Shown: positions 9,134 through 20,760 of the stretch, piece by piece | How positions within the stretch are numbered: position 1 is the stretch's first letter | How the letters are laid out: every line of letters starts with the position of its first letter | Origin: Pachypanchax playfairii | Lineage: Eukaryota; Chordata; Actinopteri; Cyprinodontiformes; Aplocheilidae | Assembly: GCA_006937955.1 (NCBI GenBank) | Contig: SSNP01000290.1 | Location: 1 to 64,000, forward strand | DNA: 64,000 bases | Direction: 5' to 3' | Position numbers and translations under genes: made by a program | The notes under the pieces: generated by a model | Told to the model about the DNA's origin: nothing | Seen by the model: only the letters and a program-made list of their open reading frames with translations | The model's database searches: none

Positions 9134-12100
9134 CTGCACACAAAAACCATAGAAAATACTAGCATGAAAACCAGAATGTCATTAATAAAACAATCTTTGT
9201 GAATGCAAAAATGTTTGTGTTTAATTTCATATGGTAAACATAAGCTTCATTATTCATGAAGCAAAAAAGTTTTTAACTTCCACTGAGGAAATTTATTGAT
9301 GTTTAAATCTAATTCTCTATCATAAGTCATCAATATATGACTGTCTACTCCTGTCCCACTGATTTCAAATCAGGAGACACTAACAAATAAATATGATCAA
9401 ATTGACTGACCCCTCCAAAGCCACGGAATCGAGCCAGCACTTGGTTGTTGATGAAGCAGCTCTTTGCAGGATCAGCGAGGGCCTGATCCAGCAGGTGGTT
9501 GATGAAGTAAATGCCAGGCTCCACAGTCAGTACCATCCTCTCTCGCACCAGGCGACCCATACGAAGACTCCTCAGACCTGGCTCGTTAATACGCTCCACC
9601 CCCTGGAAAGCATAATAAAAGGTTTTATTGACTGAGTAAAAATGACATGTTGTGCATCTGCATTTCATTTTGGGTTTTTTTCATGTTGATAAGGACAATA
9701 TTAGAATACAAGTGTTTTCTTCTCACCTCAGGGTAGCCGCCTACATCGTGAACATCAATGCCCAGCAGGTGTCCCAGGCCATGGGGCATGAAGACAGAGC
9801 CCAGGTGGACGTTTAACATGTCCTCAACATTTCCGTGCAGGATACCAATCCTTACCAGTTCCTCCAGGTGAACCTTATCTGCGAGGCGGTGCATGTCAGT
9901 CCACTTCACACCTTCCAAAAAATAAAAAAATCCAATTCTACCATTTCTTGAACTCATTTCTTGCTTGATTTTTTTCTTAAGGACAATCAGAGGTTTAGTT
10001 ATTTCCTTCCTTTACTGTAATTTTAGCATGCAAAAATGTTCTTAGTAACACTGAAGAATAACCTGGTTTGATGGCAGCCAGAACAGAGCGGGAGGATTTC
10101 AGAACTGCCTCATAGATGGCTCTTTGGTCTGGTGTGAACTTTCCATTGGCTGGGAATGAGCAGGTTATGTCTGAAGAGTAACAGTAGTACTCTCCTCCCA
10201 TGTCAAACAGACTGTAGGGAACAAAATCTCAACTGATTAATTCAGGTTTGTATTTCTGTTACTTTAGACTCTCAGAGACTCCAACAGAAAGCTCCTCACC
10301 ACATGTCCCCATCTTGAATTGTCTTGTCATTGGGAGCCCCAGCATGACCATAGTGGAGGACAGAGGAATTGTTGCCCCTAGTGGGAATAAATGATCCATA
10401 TATCAAAAACAATCAATCAAAAATATACATAAAAAACAATCAAATAGGAAAGTCTTACGTTCCACAGATGCAGGTGTATGAGGTGTGGCGCATTCCTCCT
10501 TTATTGTAGCAATAATGTTGGAACAAACTGAAGAAATAAAAATCAGTGAAAAACCCCCAAATAAAACAGTAAGATGAAGTAAAAATAATGCATTATTAAA
10601 TAAGTCCAACAAATACATAATTAAACTGAAATACTAAAGACCTTCTCTGCCCTGAGTGCAGATGTTTTAAAGAGGCCATTTCATACAAATTTCAGGACTT
10701 TGTGGTTATTTCTTAAGTATTAACCAGTAACATTTTATATGCCTCATGGTCGCCTCCCTATGGAGTTTTTCTGGGCACGTCCCATGTAAGAAACCTCCTG
10801 GGCACATCCAGAATTCCCTGGAGGAATTAAATATCCTCTCTGGCTTGGGATGCTAACCTAACCCAGGAGGAGCTGGGGAGAGTCACTGGGGATATCTGGG
10901 TCTCCCTCCTGAACCAATTGCTCCTGTGACCTGATGGATGGATGGATGGATGGATGGATGGATGGATGGATGGATGGATGGATGGATGGATGGATGGATG
11001 GATGGATGGATGGATGGATGGATGGATGGATGGATGGATGGATGGATGGATGATTACTAATTCATTACGACCACCTTATCAAAAAATAGATTTTTTTTCA
11101 AATCAGTGAATGAAAAAATATCCATCTGGCCTAAAGTTCAACAAATGTGAGAAATGAAAAGTAAAATACATAAATGTTACAAGAAACAAAAAATAATTTA
11201 TTTTTCATGTTAGTTTCAAATCTAATCCCTGAGTTTTTGCTTATGTTTACATTTATACAGCTGGTCAATAAATGTAGACTGACTAAAGAAACAACTTACC
11301 TCTCCATTTCATATTCTTTCTGTCCAGGTTTCACATGATTCATGATCTATAAGAATATATATTAGAAACAAATAAACACATAATTCTGTAAAAATGTTAT
11401 AGGTTGACCTAAACATAAAATCCAGTGTATGCACCAAGACTCCTAAACCTTGATGGCACCGTGTTTAATTTACTGGTTTAGTTTAATTCTGCTATCAAAG
11501 TAATACTTCAAAAATATTTTATTAGCAGACATTAAAATGTATCTGACATTATTTTGATTTTACTTGTTTCATATTAATTTATCTTAAATTTGTACCCAGT
11601 TGCCAATTTTCCACATAAAACAATGTGCAGAATTCCAGTAATAGTATTAAATATGCAGATTGATGGAATATTGTTGCACAATTTTAAGAAAGATGCATTT
11701 ATCTAAAGGGACAAAATGCAGGAACAGGAGACATAAAGGAAGTGATTACCGTGGCAGAAACCATGACAAAAAATGGAAAATCAGATCAAGAATCTGTCTT
11801 CTTTCTGAACTAGAAATGAAGGACTTAGGAGAAGAGTAAATGTGAAGAGAATCAGTTTTGATGATGTTTAAGCTGAAATTAGTTCCACAGGTTTCAAGTT
11901 CTGCTGATCAAACAGTCAGTCTCAGTTCCATCGTTGATGTAGCAAACATTATCAATAAACAGCCAGATCAGAGCAGAAGGACAGAAAGCTCGCAGTCTAC
12001 CTTGCTGTGATGCACTGAGGTGTCGGTTTTGTAAAAGCTATGCTCTGCTGATAATTTATTGATCCGGGAAAGTAGAATCTGTGAATATTTTTTTAACTTT

Positions 12101-15100
12101 AACGAAGTTTGATCCTGTCCTTCTCTTTCCCTGGTGATCTCGCTCCATTTTAGTGAAAGGTGTGGCGGGAGGGAAGGGAGGGGGGTGATTGTGCTCTCAT
12201 GCTCTCCTGCTGCATCTCAGTGAGCATCATCAGGGCAGATGGTCTAATGAGCTGCATGATGGATTAAGAATCAAGCTCCACCTGACCGTGGAGCGGGGGG
12301 CAGTTCAGCAGCCAGGCCACCAGGAAAACTCCCGGTGGTCCCGACAGCCAGTCCGCCCATGACTGCCCCCCCATTATACTGTATCTGATGTTTAACTCTT
12401 GGCTCTGCTGTGTGAACACTGGCTACTAACACCAGAAAACTCTGTTATTTTATTAAATTCTCTGATTTCATCTAAAACATGCAGGACAGTGACAGTCAAG
12501 GACTGGAATAGAGAAACACTAACTATTTTTATTTCTTAATGTACCAGTTCAACAATCTTTATACATAGTTTAACTTATTAAGGAGGATCTCACCATTTTG
12601 TGGGCTTCACTGGAAACCCTGTTGGTGTAGCGCAGGACCTCCAGCTCCATATCAGTCTTAACAACACGGCTGCAAGAACAGACAGCAAAAACCAGATATA
12701 TCGTAATACTATGACACAGTAAAATAAACAAACAGAAAAACAATACACTGAATTTAGATGTGACTGCAAGAAAAAGGAACAAAATATCTGGGCTATATTG
12801 GCAGACGCATGAACAAATTTGTACTTTCTGAGGTTACAGAACCAAATGACAGTCACGCTTAACAAGCTTGTGTATAAATGACATTAACAATTTAAATTCT
12901 GTAACAATATTCGTTGTTATAAAACTTGTAGAGTCTCAAATTTCAATTTGTGTTTTTTATTAGGACATAACCTGGTTCATAACTTTATCATTTATCTGTA
13001 ATATGAGATGATATTTTAAAATTTGTCCTATTAGGGCAATGGTTTTAAGAACAAAAAGAAAACAAAAGCCCAGAAATAGTTATTTTTGGTTAGATGAAGA
13101 AGAGAAAGCAGAGGGTTCAGTTAAACTGCTCCCTCAAAAATGTGTCTGAAATCCTTTTTCTTTATTTTAGGAGATGTTTAATTATCTGAAGGTTTCCAAC
13201 TCTAACACCAGAGGGATAAAAAGGAAGAACCAAGTTCATTAAATTCATGCAGAGAGATTTCTGAATCTGAGTAAAAAAAGAAGAGCAAAGACTATTTTTG
13301 ACAAATATCACAGCAGCATGAATTTGACTAAAGAAACTTTCTGGATCAAACTAAATATTCAACTCACCATTCCACGATGACTGGGTGTAAAATGGTGTTG
13401 TTCACTTGGAAGCTAGACAAAAAGAAGGTGCAACTTTATCTTTGTTGAACTGGTTTATGCAAATTTCATCAGCATGTAAGTAAAAAAACATAAAAAGTAT
13501 GAACAGAGAAACAAAAACACTGTGCTGAGGATGAAGGAATGTTGCTAACAAACAGAAGGAAGATTGTTTTTCTTGATAAATCAAATTATATTCAAAACCT
13601 GGTTCATTAGTTCAAATGTGAACAATTTGGCTAGAAACAGAATTTAAATCATCTTTATAAATAATGATCACACCATTGTAAATTGATCCTATTAAACTTA
13701 CCGACTAATTCCTTCGAAAGAGGCTTCACGGCTGATGCTTCCGCTATCGGTGTTCTGTCCTCGCTGTATGGAAAAAAGTGATTCTATCACCACCTGATGC
13801 ATTTAAATATAATTATTGTATATGACATAAAACAACTATATACAGTAAAATTGTTGTAAAGTTTAACTGGATCTGTTTCTGTTATTTAGCAGTTAATAAA
13901 ACCAAACATTATGAAGTGTAATCATGTAGAACTAAATGGTTACCAGTGTGAGGAGAACAGCTGGATTGAGCTTGGACAGAACATCAACAATCTGCAGAAA
14001 CAAAAGAAGAATTTAAAAGGGTTGATTTAAAAAACAAGCAACTCTCCAAACTAAAACTCTGTCATTTATTTCTTTTAACACAACTGGTTTTAAATACTTA
14101 TAACATTCTTGACTTTTGCATTTACTTTGATTTCACCATTTGTTTTGCACCCTGGTGTGAGTTTCTGAATGAGCATATCCTCTCCTTGAGCTGATTGGTT
14201 GGAAGTCCTGGATGACGCTACCTTAGCAGGCGCTCCCTTCTGCTACTACTATTACTGGAATTATTTTTTAAAATCAGCTTTTTAGGAAAACAACGACAAC
14301 TTGTTTTTCCAAATTCAGGGTTCTTTCTTTAACTTTTTTATTTGAGGAAAGTTGGTATGAAAAGCAGGGTACCACAAAGCTTTGTGAGTATTAAATATTG
14401 CTTCTGACGCTGATAAGATGTAACTATTGATCTCCCAGATTCTTCAGCCAGCAGAACTGACATTATACAAACACTCAGGTAGCCCATTGTATTAAAAGGT
14501 GCAATATGTAAGAATTAGACCTTGTGGTCAAATTGGAGTCCCACAGTTCATGTAGAAAAACAAACCCGTCCACTCTCAGCCACTCACACCCCCCTTCCTG
14601 ATTTTTCTGTTGGGTTGCCAGTTACAATGTTGATCCTTGTTTTGTTTCTCTTGTATTTGTTCAGTTTTTGGGAAAGATGTAATTGTTTCTTAGGTTTACT
14701 ACAAGCTATCTCAGGGCTGCTTCTTTTAATTTTTGCTGCTGCTCGTTGTGGAACTACAGCTGCTTGTGTTGAAGACTTGGCAGCCTTGTAGACTCACATG
14801 TGATTCGTTATGGAACCAGGAAGTCTGGACGTATAATGATTCTGGTCCTGACCAACGTTTTTAAAATGACTAGCGACCACCCAGCCGACTGAGATTGAGA
14901 TCTGTTACAATGTAACTTTGTTTTTAATATCGGTGGGACATTATACTGTTGTGTGATTATTTCACTGTTAAAATTCTTACATATTGTATCTTTAAAGAGT
15001 GGGAGAAAAACTCATCAGAAATACCATTAAATTCTATCTTCAGTATTAAACTGCTGTTGCTTGATAAAATAAAACATGACTAATTAAGAACTTAACACCT

Positions 15101-18100
15101 CTAGCAGATGGTGAAATGTGGAAATACTGACAGGATGAGAAGAATGAGTCATAATGTAAAAATGGAAACTAGTGTAAATTTACTGGACTATTTCCCTTCT
15201 AAAAGAGTTTCTGTCTGGTAAAACACTGTTATTGTAGTTTTATAGCTGCTAACCCAATACTTTGGTGTTTATCTGACAATTCACTGACTGATTCACTTAA
15301 ACCCTTCAACAAGGCATTTTCAATATAATGAACTTTTCAAAATGGGATGTTAAAGTCAAGCTGTGGGCAACAAATAAAAAGAAGTGAAAGTCAGGGAAGA
15401 TTTTTTTTAATTAAATCTCATAATTGTGCATATTTGTTACCAGTTTTGCAGAAGGTGTTGCCCTTATAACCAGGTAAAGTCAACTAGCCACATATTCTAA
15501 GATAATATATCGAAAACCACGCCCACAAAGACTTTACATCCTCCCATATAAAATAGAGTGCATGTTCCAAATTACCAATCATAAGGGAGCACAGACAGAA
15601 GTCAAAGATCATCTTCAACATGGCCCTGTAAGGTGTTACTGCAGCTTTAAATGGTAACACGACATATGAATAAGTATGTTAGGCTTCAAATTTAACTTGG
15701 ATCATATGATCTAGGATGTCAAATAACAATCTCTACAATAATAACCATTAAATGGAAGCACTAATATCTTTTGATGCATATCCTGGTTTTATGATTCTAC
15801 AAAAAGGTTTATTGCTGCACAGAAAATGGCACATCAGAGTGGCTGTAAAGGTCAGCACCAACACACACTTACATCACAGGTGTATTGCACCTCATCAACA
15901 GCATATTTCCCCTTGAAGTGCTCTTTAGGATAGATCCTGGAAAAAGATATATAGACAAAAGAAGCTGAGTGCAAGAAACCTATGAGCACATTTGATGTTT
16001 TAACACACTAACGCTGGATCAGGAGCAGAAGTTGTTACTGTCCTGTCATGAGACAACAGAATACTGTCTGTGTGATGCAGAATGATTCAGTAGAAGCATG
16101 TTGTTGTGGTTTGGTCATTTTCTGTACCCGCTTATTCCTGTTCAGGGTAACAAGGAGCTGGTGTCTATCTCCAGCAGTCATTGGGTGAGAGGCGGGGTCA
16201 CACCTGGACAGGTCGCCAGTCCATCACAGGGCCATATATAGACAACCACTCACACATAGGGAATATTAATAACCTTATGCATGCTTTTGGTCTGTGGGAG
16301 GAAGCCAGAGTCCCTGGAGAAAACCCAAGAACACAAACTCCATGCAGAAGGCCTGGTTTCAAACCCATGACCTTTTTGCAGCAAGACCAAGAGTGCTACT
16401 AACTGTGCCACCGTGCAGCCCCTACGTCATGGTCGTCTGATGAAGTGATTAAAGATAATGTTACAGTATTAATATGACAGGCTATAGTATACTGAATCTG
16501 ATTGGTGGATCTGACCCACTATAAACTTCTTAGTTTGTGCTTTTCCAGTGAAAGAGAAGAGAAACTTCTCACAGGATCACGAGGTCAGTTAACTTCCTGA
16601 TAATTATGTTTCACAGTATTTATCGTTAATTTTATTTCCCAACAAACGACGTCAAAGCTTTGGAAAGAATTTGTGCACAATATACTTTAATCAGCATTGT
16701 GGTTTTACAAAAAAAAAACCTTTAAATTAGTTAAGAAATAAAAGAAATGGAGAATCAGCAGTTTGGCTGGACATCATCATGTTCTTTTTAGTGGTGGTCA
16801 CATGACTGGAGTAGTATCACCAAGATGTTTAGCTCAAGATGTTTTACCTTTGTCTTGTCTTGTCTGCCGTTTAATCATTTAAATTCACAATTTAAAGATC
16901 AAAAGCATGATTGAGAAATTCCTTTGTATTAATTGAGTGGATTAATGTTTCTTACTCTCCCATCCATGTAGCGTAGCTTTCAGGCAGTTTAGGAACAAAA
17001 AGAATGGATTTCCCAGAGTCCACATCAATGGCTCCATAACAGTCAGGCTCGATCACTCCGAAAGCCCAATGAAAGAAAGACTCCTGCACAAAATGAAGAA
17101 AGACATTTAGGAAAGATTGTTGAATGTTGCTGACATCAAAACAAAACCTTGAACATGCAGGTATTAACTTTGCACAATCAAAATAAATAAAATGGTGGAA
17201 ATGATTTATCTGCACAAAACAAAAGATACTAGAAAGTATTTTTATGCAGTATGAAACTCTAAGTTTGTCTCAATCAAACGTCCTGCATCAACTTGACTAA
17301 ACTGTTCATGAAATAAAACTGACTAGTTGATGGACCAAAATTTACAAAAAATTAACAAACTCACTGAGTATTTGGGGGATTAAAGATGGTCGAATAGAAA
17401 CAACCTACCTGCCTGAAGAGGACGTCTGTGTCCGTGCAGTACCTCTGCTTCTGCTCCCCTCCCTGCAGAACCACAACAGACTTTGGCACCAAACCCTCTT
17501 CGGCTTTCAACCCCTGACACAGTCTTTGACGGTTCTCAGCAAAAAGAGCAGCCGAAACCCTCAGAGTGTCATTTCCCAGCCAGTATACGGGTCTGAAAAA
17601 ACAGGAAGATCTCCAAGGAGTAAATAATGGAAGTGATGGTTCCAAAACATCTGAGACTAAAAAGCTCAAAGCTCTGACACGACGCTCACTGACATCACTT
17701 GTTCTAACGATCATAGTGACATAAAACACGTTAAACATCACAGACCATATGTTGCAGACTGGATATCAGGTACTGGCAGTGACCTTGGAGGCTTTAGAAA
17801 CATTGACTGTCACATCACTGGTGGGGAAAGAGCCTGAACTCGAAGGATATTAACTAGATATAGTCGGTCTCACTTTAACCTATAGCATGGGTTCTGAAAC
17901 CAGTCTCCTGGAGAGAGGCTGAACTAGACTCTTGTCTCAAGTTGCCTTGGTTGAGAGGTGGTGAACAGGATAGGCATACTTGGTTATACCTGTATTAGAA
18001 GCATCCAACCTTGTTAGAGTCACTAGGTGGGTGACTCTATCTGGAGACTTAACCAGGCCTTTTAACGATGAATCATCTGGGATAAACATGTGAGCAAAAA

Positions 18101-20563
18101 CTCCCCTTAATGCCTCTGTTGTCACTCACACCACAGAAATTGACCCAACAGGATCGGAGGAGTCTGTGATCTAAAAACATGAAGCTGGGAATATGAAACC
18201 AAAGAAGCGTAGCATTTTACACAGAAGCACTGATGAGAGCCCAATACTGTCTGTTTTGTCTCTTATTCAGAAGTATTGCATGTGTTATAATGTAAGTTTA
18301 TATCCAGTAAAAACTGGTTCTATTCTTCCTTTTGTCAACAGATGTCACTCTCTCCATTATTGTGGCGTTTTAAATGTGATCATCTATAATAACACTGCCT
18401 CCTAGTGACCAATGGTTGTAAACAGCAGTTAAGTCATGGCTGTATTGAATCCAGCACGGGAACCTTGACAAATCATAATCTGTAATTTGATGCGACACTA
18501 TATGGTGTTATGTTTGCATTACTTTAGGTGTTTTAGTGTGGATTTGGTTTGTATGAGTGCTGTATTGAAGTGTGCTAATACTGCTAGCCAAACAGAAGTC
18601 AGTCTAAGAGTTTGCTATGCCTGTTATGTGATGTTTATCGCAGTCGATCAGTGTGTGTTACGTATGCAAGAGCACTAATAAAATGTTTCTTTGTTCTGTA
18701 TGTTACAGTTTCACAAAAATGAATGTAAGACAAATGATCTTCAGTTAAGAAAAAGATGACAACAACGTGTCCTTTTATTGCTGGAACCATTTGGATGTTT
18801 AGCTCTCTGTCTAGGTTACGTTGTAACACTAACCGAAAGCAGAAGAGTGAAAAAACTCTCTAAACGCCAAGACGAACTACATTTAGCAAGATGACACACA
18901 CTGGGGTCACAGTTAGGTCAGAGGCCCACTCGTCTACATCATGCGGCTCAGGCGGTTCAACTGCGAGCCAGGCTGCAGTTCAGGCATGTGCTGCTACTGA
19001 AGCTTCCCACACCAGAGCCCAGTACGCTAAATGCCAAACTGACATGGCGACTGAGAAGGTACGTATCAAGACAACACTGAACTCTCTAAAGCAAGAAAGG
19101 GAGAATGAAGCAGCGCTCGGCGCAGCTGAAGTTTTGGAGGCTGCAGCTAAAGAGACGTGTCACTCCTTTACGCTCGTAACTCCAGGGATTCAACACCTCC
19201 TTCTGTCAGTGAAAAGCCCTACACCTAAAGGGGAGTGCTATCAGTCATTAACAGTGTGTATGACCCCATTTCATTATTGAAGGCAGAGACATCACAGATC
19301 ATGGGCTGAAAGTATAATCTGAAAGAGGACACTGTGTTAAGCCACTTTTTCACTGAATGTGACAAAAGTGGTGAACACTCATATCTCACCTTGGTCAAAG
19401 CCGAAATTAAATCAAACTTTAATTATAGCAAGGTAAGTGATAAAAACAGAAAAAGAAAACACTTCCAAGTCTGTCTGGAAATAAACCTCGGCATTTGATA
19501 AGTAGATTTCAAATTGAAAATGCTGCTCAATCTAAGCTGGATCTAAAATCTAGGTTCAGGAAATACTGACAAACAGGCCACTCATTGAATAGTCTTTGAT
19601 TTAAACTTTTATCTGTGGCCACGGCTCTGCTGATGAGATAAAGAAAACAACATATATTATAACACCCATGCAGTGACAAAGTTTCATGTCTGACCTCTCT
19701 GAATTTTATGGTACGCCTAAAACAATAAACATTTTCCCATTCCAGAGTCCAAAGTGTGTTTATTCTATACTCATAAAAGTTTATGCCAGTTTTTAATATC
19801 TAAATAAGAATATTTCAACTATGAAAAAAGCATACATGCATCAACACTTTAGGCACAAAAAGTCAAGTTTGTAATAAGATGTTGAAAAAACAAAACCATA
19901 AATAAAATATTTTCATAGATACACTCAGTAGCATAGATGTCTCATTTTAAGCCGATTTTTTATGACCATCACCTGATTAACTTCCTGCAATGTTTAATGT
20001 ACCTTTAAATCTGTTAACTGATAATGTGACTTAAACTCACGACAATAACAGTGTGAAGAATCAGAAATAGTGATGTTATGATAAAATAAAAATAATGCTG
20101 TTGTACACTCTAGTTTGAGAGAAAGCAGCAGGAGGAAGTATATAAGCTGCAGTTTAGTCCAGAGGAGTGGAGATCTGATGAAACGTTATACACTGAATAC
20201 GTCCTTAAACGCTATTTTTTAATTTGATGAGTAAAAGAAACAGATAAAAAGCAGATACTGAACATAAAATTGAAATTGTTTTAATGTATGTGCATTATTT
20301 GTAAAGATAACTAAACATTTTTGGACAATGTAAAACATCCTAAATTCTAACACGTATCAATTTCCGAATTAATTTAATATGTTTGTGCGAGAAGTAATTT
20401 TGAAACCGTTCGCGCGCTCGGCTATCTACAACCAAAACCGAAAAAATGTGGGTTTTAGACCGTTATTAAAAGTTGCTTTATTTACTACGCGCATTAACAC
20501 AAATACATTGTTAGTTAATTTCGCACAAAAGAGAAAAACAACTCACTGTGCTGCTGCGGCCAT
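9002..20563 (-). CDS. pepd: Prolidase (Xaa-Pro dipeptidase), complete 15-exon gene
   Basis: Prolidase is a cytosolic, homodimeric, metal-dependent peptidase of the pita-bread fold (M24). It splits dipeptides with C-terminal proline or hydroxyproline, mainly from collagen turnover. Fifteen exons (listed separately) join in phase to 1476 nt, or 491 residues plus stop; the human enzyme has 493. Metal ligands fall at the human positions: D276 and D287 in LFDMGGEYYCYSSDIT, H370 in MPHGLGH, E412 in LTVEPGIYF, E452 in VRIEDD. H255 and R398 are also kept. The start MAAAA followed by WLGN matches human exon 1. Introns run from 81 bp (intron 10) to 2954 bp (intron 1). Intron 1 holds an LTR remnant, intron 3 a dispersed repeat, intron 4 a TTAA MITE, and intron 9 a LINE and MITE piece. 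I recognise nothing in introns 7 and 8, apart from a GC-rich patch near 12280-12380. No frameshift or in-frame stop was seen. Confidence 0.97.
9411..9602 (-). CDS. pepd: pepd exon 14 (R398, E412)
   Basis: Encodes GVERINEPGLRSLRMGRLVR through MVLTVEPGIYFINHLLDQAL to RFRGFGG. It carries R398 and ligand E412. Donor GTCAGT. Confidence 0.97.
9727..9911 (-). CDS. pepd: pepd exon 13 (H370)
   Basis: Encodes GVKWTDMHRLADKVHLEELV through VFMPHGLGHLLGIDVHDVGG then YPE. It carries ligand H370. Donor GTGAGA. Confidence 0.97.
10063..10211 (-). CDS. pepd: pepd exon 12 (metal ligands D276, D287)
   Basis: Encodes LFDMGGEYYCYSSDITCSFP through AVLKSSRSVLAAIKP. It carries the two aspartate metal ligands. The donor is GTTATT, the weakest in the gene, but codon phase confirms it (Gly split G/GT). 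Confidence 0.96.
10300..10377 (-). CDS. pepd: pepd exon 11
   Basis: Encodes GNNSSVLHYGHAGAPNDKTI then QDGDM. It includes H255, the conserved active-site histidine. Donor GTGAGG. Confidence 0.96.
10459..10527 (-). CDS. pepd: pepd exon 10
   Basis: Encodes LFQHYCYNKGGMRHTSYTCI then CG and part of a Thr codon. Acceptor CTTCAG, donor GTAAGA. Confidence 0.95.
10671..10740 (+). mobile_element. TTAA MITE family, 5' fragment (copy 1 of 7)
   Basis: Follows TTAA at 10667-10670 and begins AGAGGCCATTTCATACAAAT. It matches the first 70 bases of the family, then is cut by the LINE that starts at about 10741. Lies in pepd intron 9. Confidence 0.8.
10741..11052 (+). mobile_element. RTE/Rex3-like LINE 3' end with (GATG)n tail
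   Basis: Degenerate 3' coding end with phrases such as CTCCCTATGGAGTTTTTCTG and CTGGGCACATCCAGAATTCC, followed from 10932 by about 120 bases of GATG repeats. A GATG tail and short 3' UTR are characteristic of Rex3. The tail length suggests microsatellite expansion. Lies in pepd intron 9, antisense to the gene. Confidence 0.65.
11300..11346 (-). CDS. pepd: pepd exon 9
   Basis: Short exon encoding IMNHVKPGQKEYEME plus part of a Ser codon. Acceptor TATAG, donor GTAAGT. Confidence 0.93.
12594..12669 (-). CDS. pepd: pepd exon 8
   Basis: Encodes RVVKTDMELEVLRYTNRVSS then EAHKM, the linker into the catalytic pita-bread domain. Donor GTGAGA. Confidence 0.97.
13368..13412 (-). CDS. pepd: pepd exon 7
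   Basis: Encodes FQVNNTILHPVIVE plus part of a Cys codon. Acceptor TCTAG, donor GTGAGT. Confidence 0.94.
13702..13763 (-). CDS. pepd: pepd exon 6
   Basis: Encodes RGQNTDSGSISREASFEGIS and the start of an Arg codon. Human has [20 protein letters not shown]. Donor GTAAGT. Confidence 0.95.
13944..13991 (-). CDS. pepd: pepd exon 5
   Basis: Encodes IVDVLSKLNPAVLLTL, in phase 0 at both ends. Acceptor CTGCAG, donor GTAACC. Confidence 0.94.
14496..14991. mobile_element. TTAA-flanked MITE in pepd intron 4
   Basis: TTAA at 14492-14495 and 14992-14995. The ends AAGGTGCAATATGTAAGAATT and (reverse complement) AGATACAATATGTAAGAATT form about 20-bp inverted repeats. About 500 bp. The open frame inside (14522-14791) shows no domain and is treated as chance. 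Probably piggyBac- or Kolobok-mobilised. Confidence 0.75.
15873..15936 (-). CDS. pepd: pepd exon 4
   Basis: Encodes IYPKEHFKGKYAVDEVQYTCD, colinear with human [21 protein letters not shown]. Acceptor TCCAG, donor GTAAGT. Confidence 0.95.
16115..16424 (+). repeat. Widespread teleost dispersed repeat in pepd intron 3
   Basis: Contains TTTTCTGTACCCGCTTATTC, GGACAGGTCGCCAGTCCATC, GTGGGAGGAAGCCAGAGTCC and a CTGTGCCACCGTGCAGCCCC end. These phrases recur hundreds of times in fish genomes (general knowledge). Shorter relatives lie at 26785-26975 and 48685-48790. Confidence 0.7.
16956..17083 (-). CDS. pepd: pepd exon 3
   Basis: Encodes ESFFHWAFGVIEP through SILFVPKLPESYATWMG. Acceptor GTGCAG, donor GTAAGA, ends in phase 2. 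Confidence 0.97.
17409..17592 (-). CDS. pepd: pepd exon 2
   Basis: Encodes PVYWLGNDTLRVSAALFAEN through VVVLQGG to YCTDTDVLFRQ, the N-terminal domain of prolidase. Acceptor TTTTTTCAG, donor GTAGGT, ends in phase 0. Confidence 0.96.
18283..18828 (+). mobile_element. Candidate BEL/Pao-type LTR in pepd intron 1
   Basis: Bounded by TGTTA...TAACA and about 546 bp long, with AATAAA at about 18676, which fits an R/U5 region. It is followed 62 bases on by a gag-like frame. I found no second LTR, so the element is truncated. The boundaries are inferred from the inverted ends only. Confidence 0.4.
18891..19280 (+). pseudogene. BEL/Pao gag N-terminal fragment
   Basis: The frame opens MTHTGVTVRSEAHSSTSCGS and continues as an Ala/Glu/Lys-rich helical stretch (MATEKVRIKTTLNSLKQERE, then EAALGAAEVLEAAAKE). 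This resembles the coiled-coil start of gag in fish BEL/Pao elements. No capsid, protease or polymerase follows. It sits antisense to pepd inside intron 1. The assignment is from composition and layout, with moderate certainty. Confidence 0.45.
20547..20563 (-). CDS. pepd: pepd exon 1 (coding part)
   Basis: Seventeen coding bases give MAAAA plus two bases of codon 6, followed by donor GTGAGT. The codon completes as Gln in exon 2. The ATG lies in a good context (ATCATCATGG) and matches the human N-terminus MAAATG. Copy 1 of the flanking duplication lacks this exon. Confidence 0.88.
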
Positions 20564-20760
20564 GATGATAACAGGAGCCAGACTGTCACGTGTTCACGTG
20601 ACTCATGTGAACAGCGCTGAATCAGCTGACGCAGAGCTGACGTGACATTGTGGTGCATTAACGTGTTCCGGACATTCCTGCTTCAAAAATTCAAAACCAC
20701 AATAACACAGTTATAAGCACGTTTTTAAGTGCTGCATTCAGTTCAGTGACACATTTTGAA
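20564..20760 (-). promoter_or_regulatory. pepd: pepd 5' UTR and core promoter region
   Basis: About 200 bases just upstream of the ATG. There is no clear TATA box. The region carries a paired E-box at 20585-20602, an AP-1-like TGACTCA at 20599-20605 and several CpGs. This block, together with exon 1, is exactly what the other copy of the flanking duplication lacks. Confidence 0.6.
20585..20602. promoter_or_regulatory. Mirrored GTCACGTG pair (E-box/CLEAR-like)
   Basis: Reads GTCACGTG, two bases, CACGTGAC: an 18-bp imperfect palindrome 22-39 bp upstream of the pepd ATG. CACGTG is the core for USF, MITF/TFE and MYC factors, and GTCACGTGAC is the CLEAR consensus for TFEB. Binding is inferred. 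Confidence 0.5.

Noticed and set aside
12280..12380. GC-rich patch in pepd intron 8, considered as an alternative exon or SINE
   Set aside because: No matching prolidase residues, no splice pair in phase and no recognisable retroposon boxes.
14522..14791. 89-codon frame with hydrophobic segments suggesting a membrane protein
   Set aside because: Lies wholly inside a TTAA MITE in pepd intron 4; T-rich DNA produces hydrophobic codons by chance.
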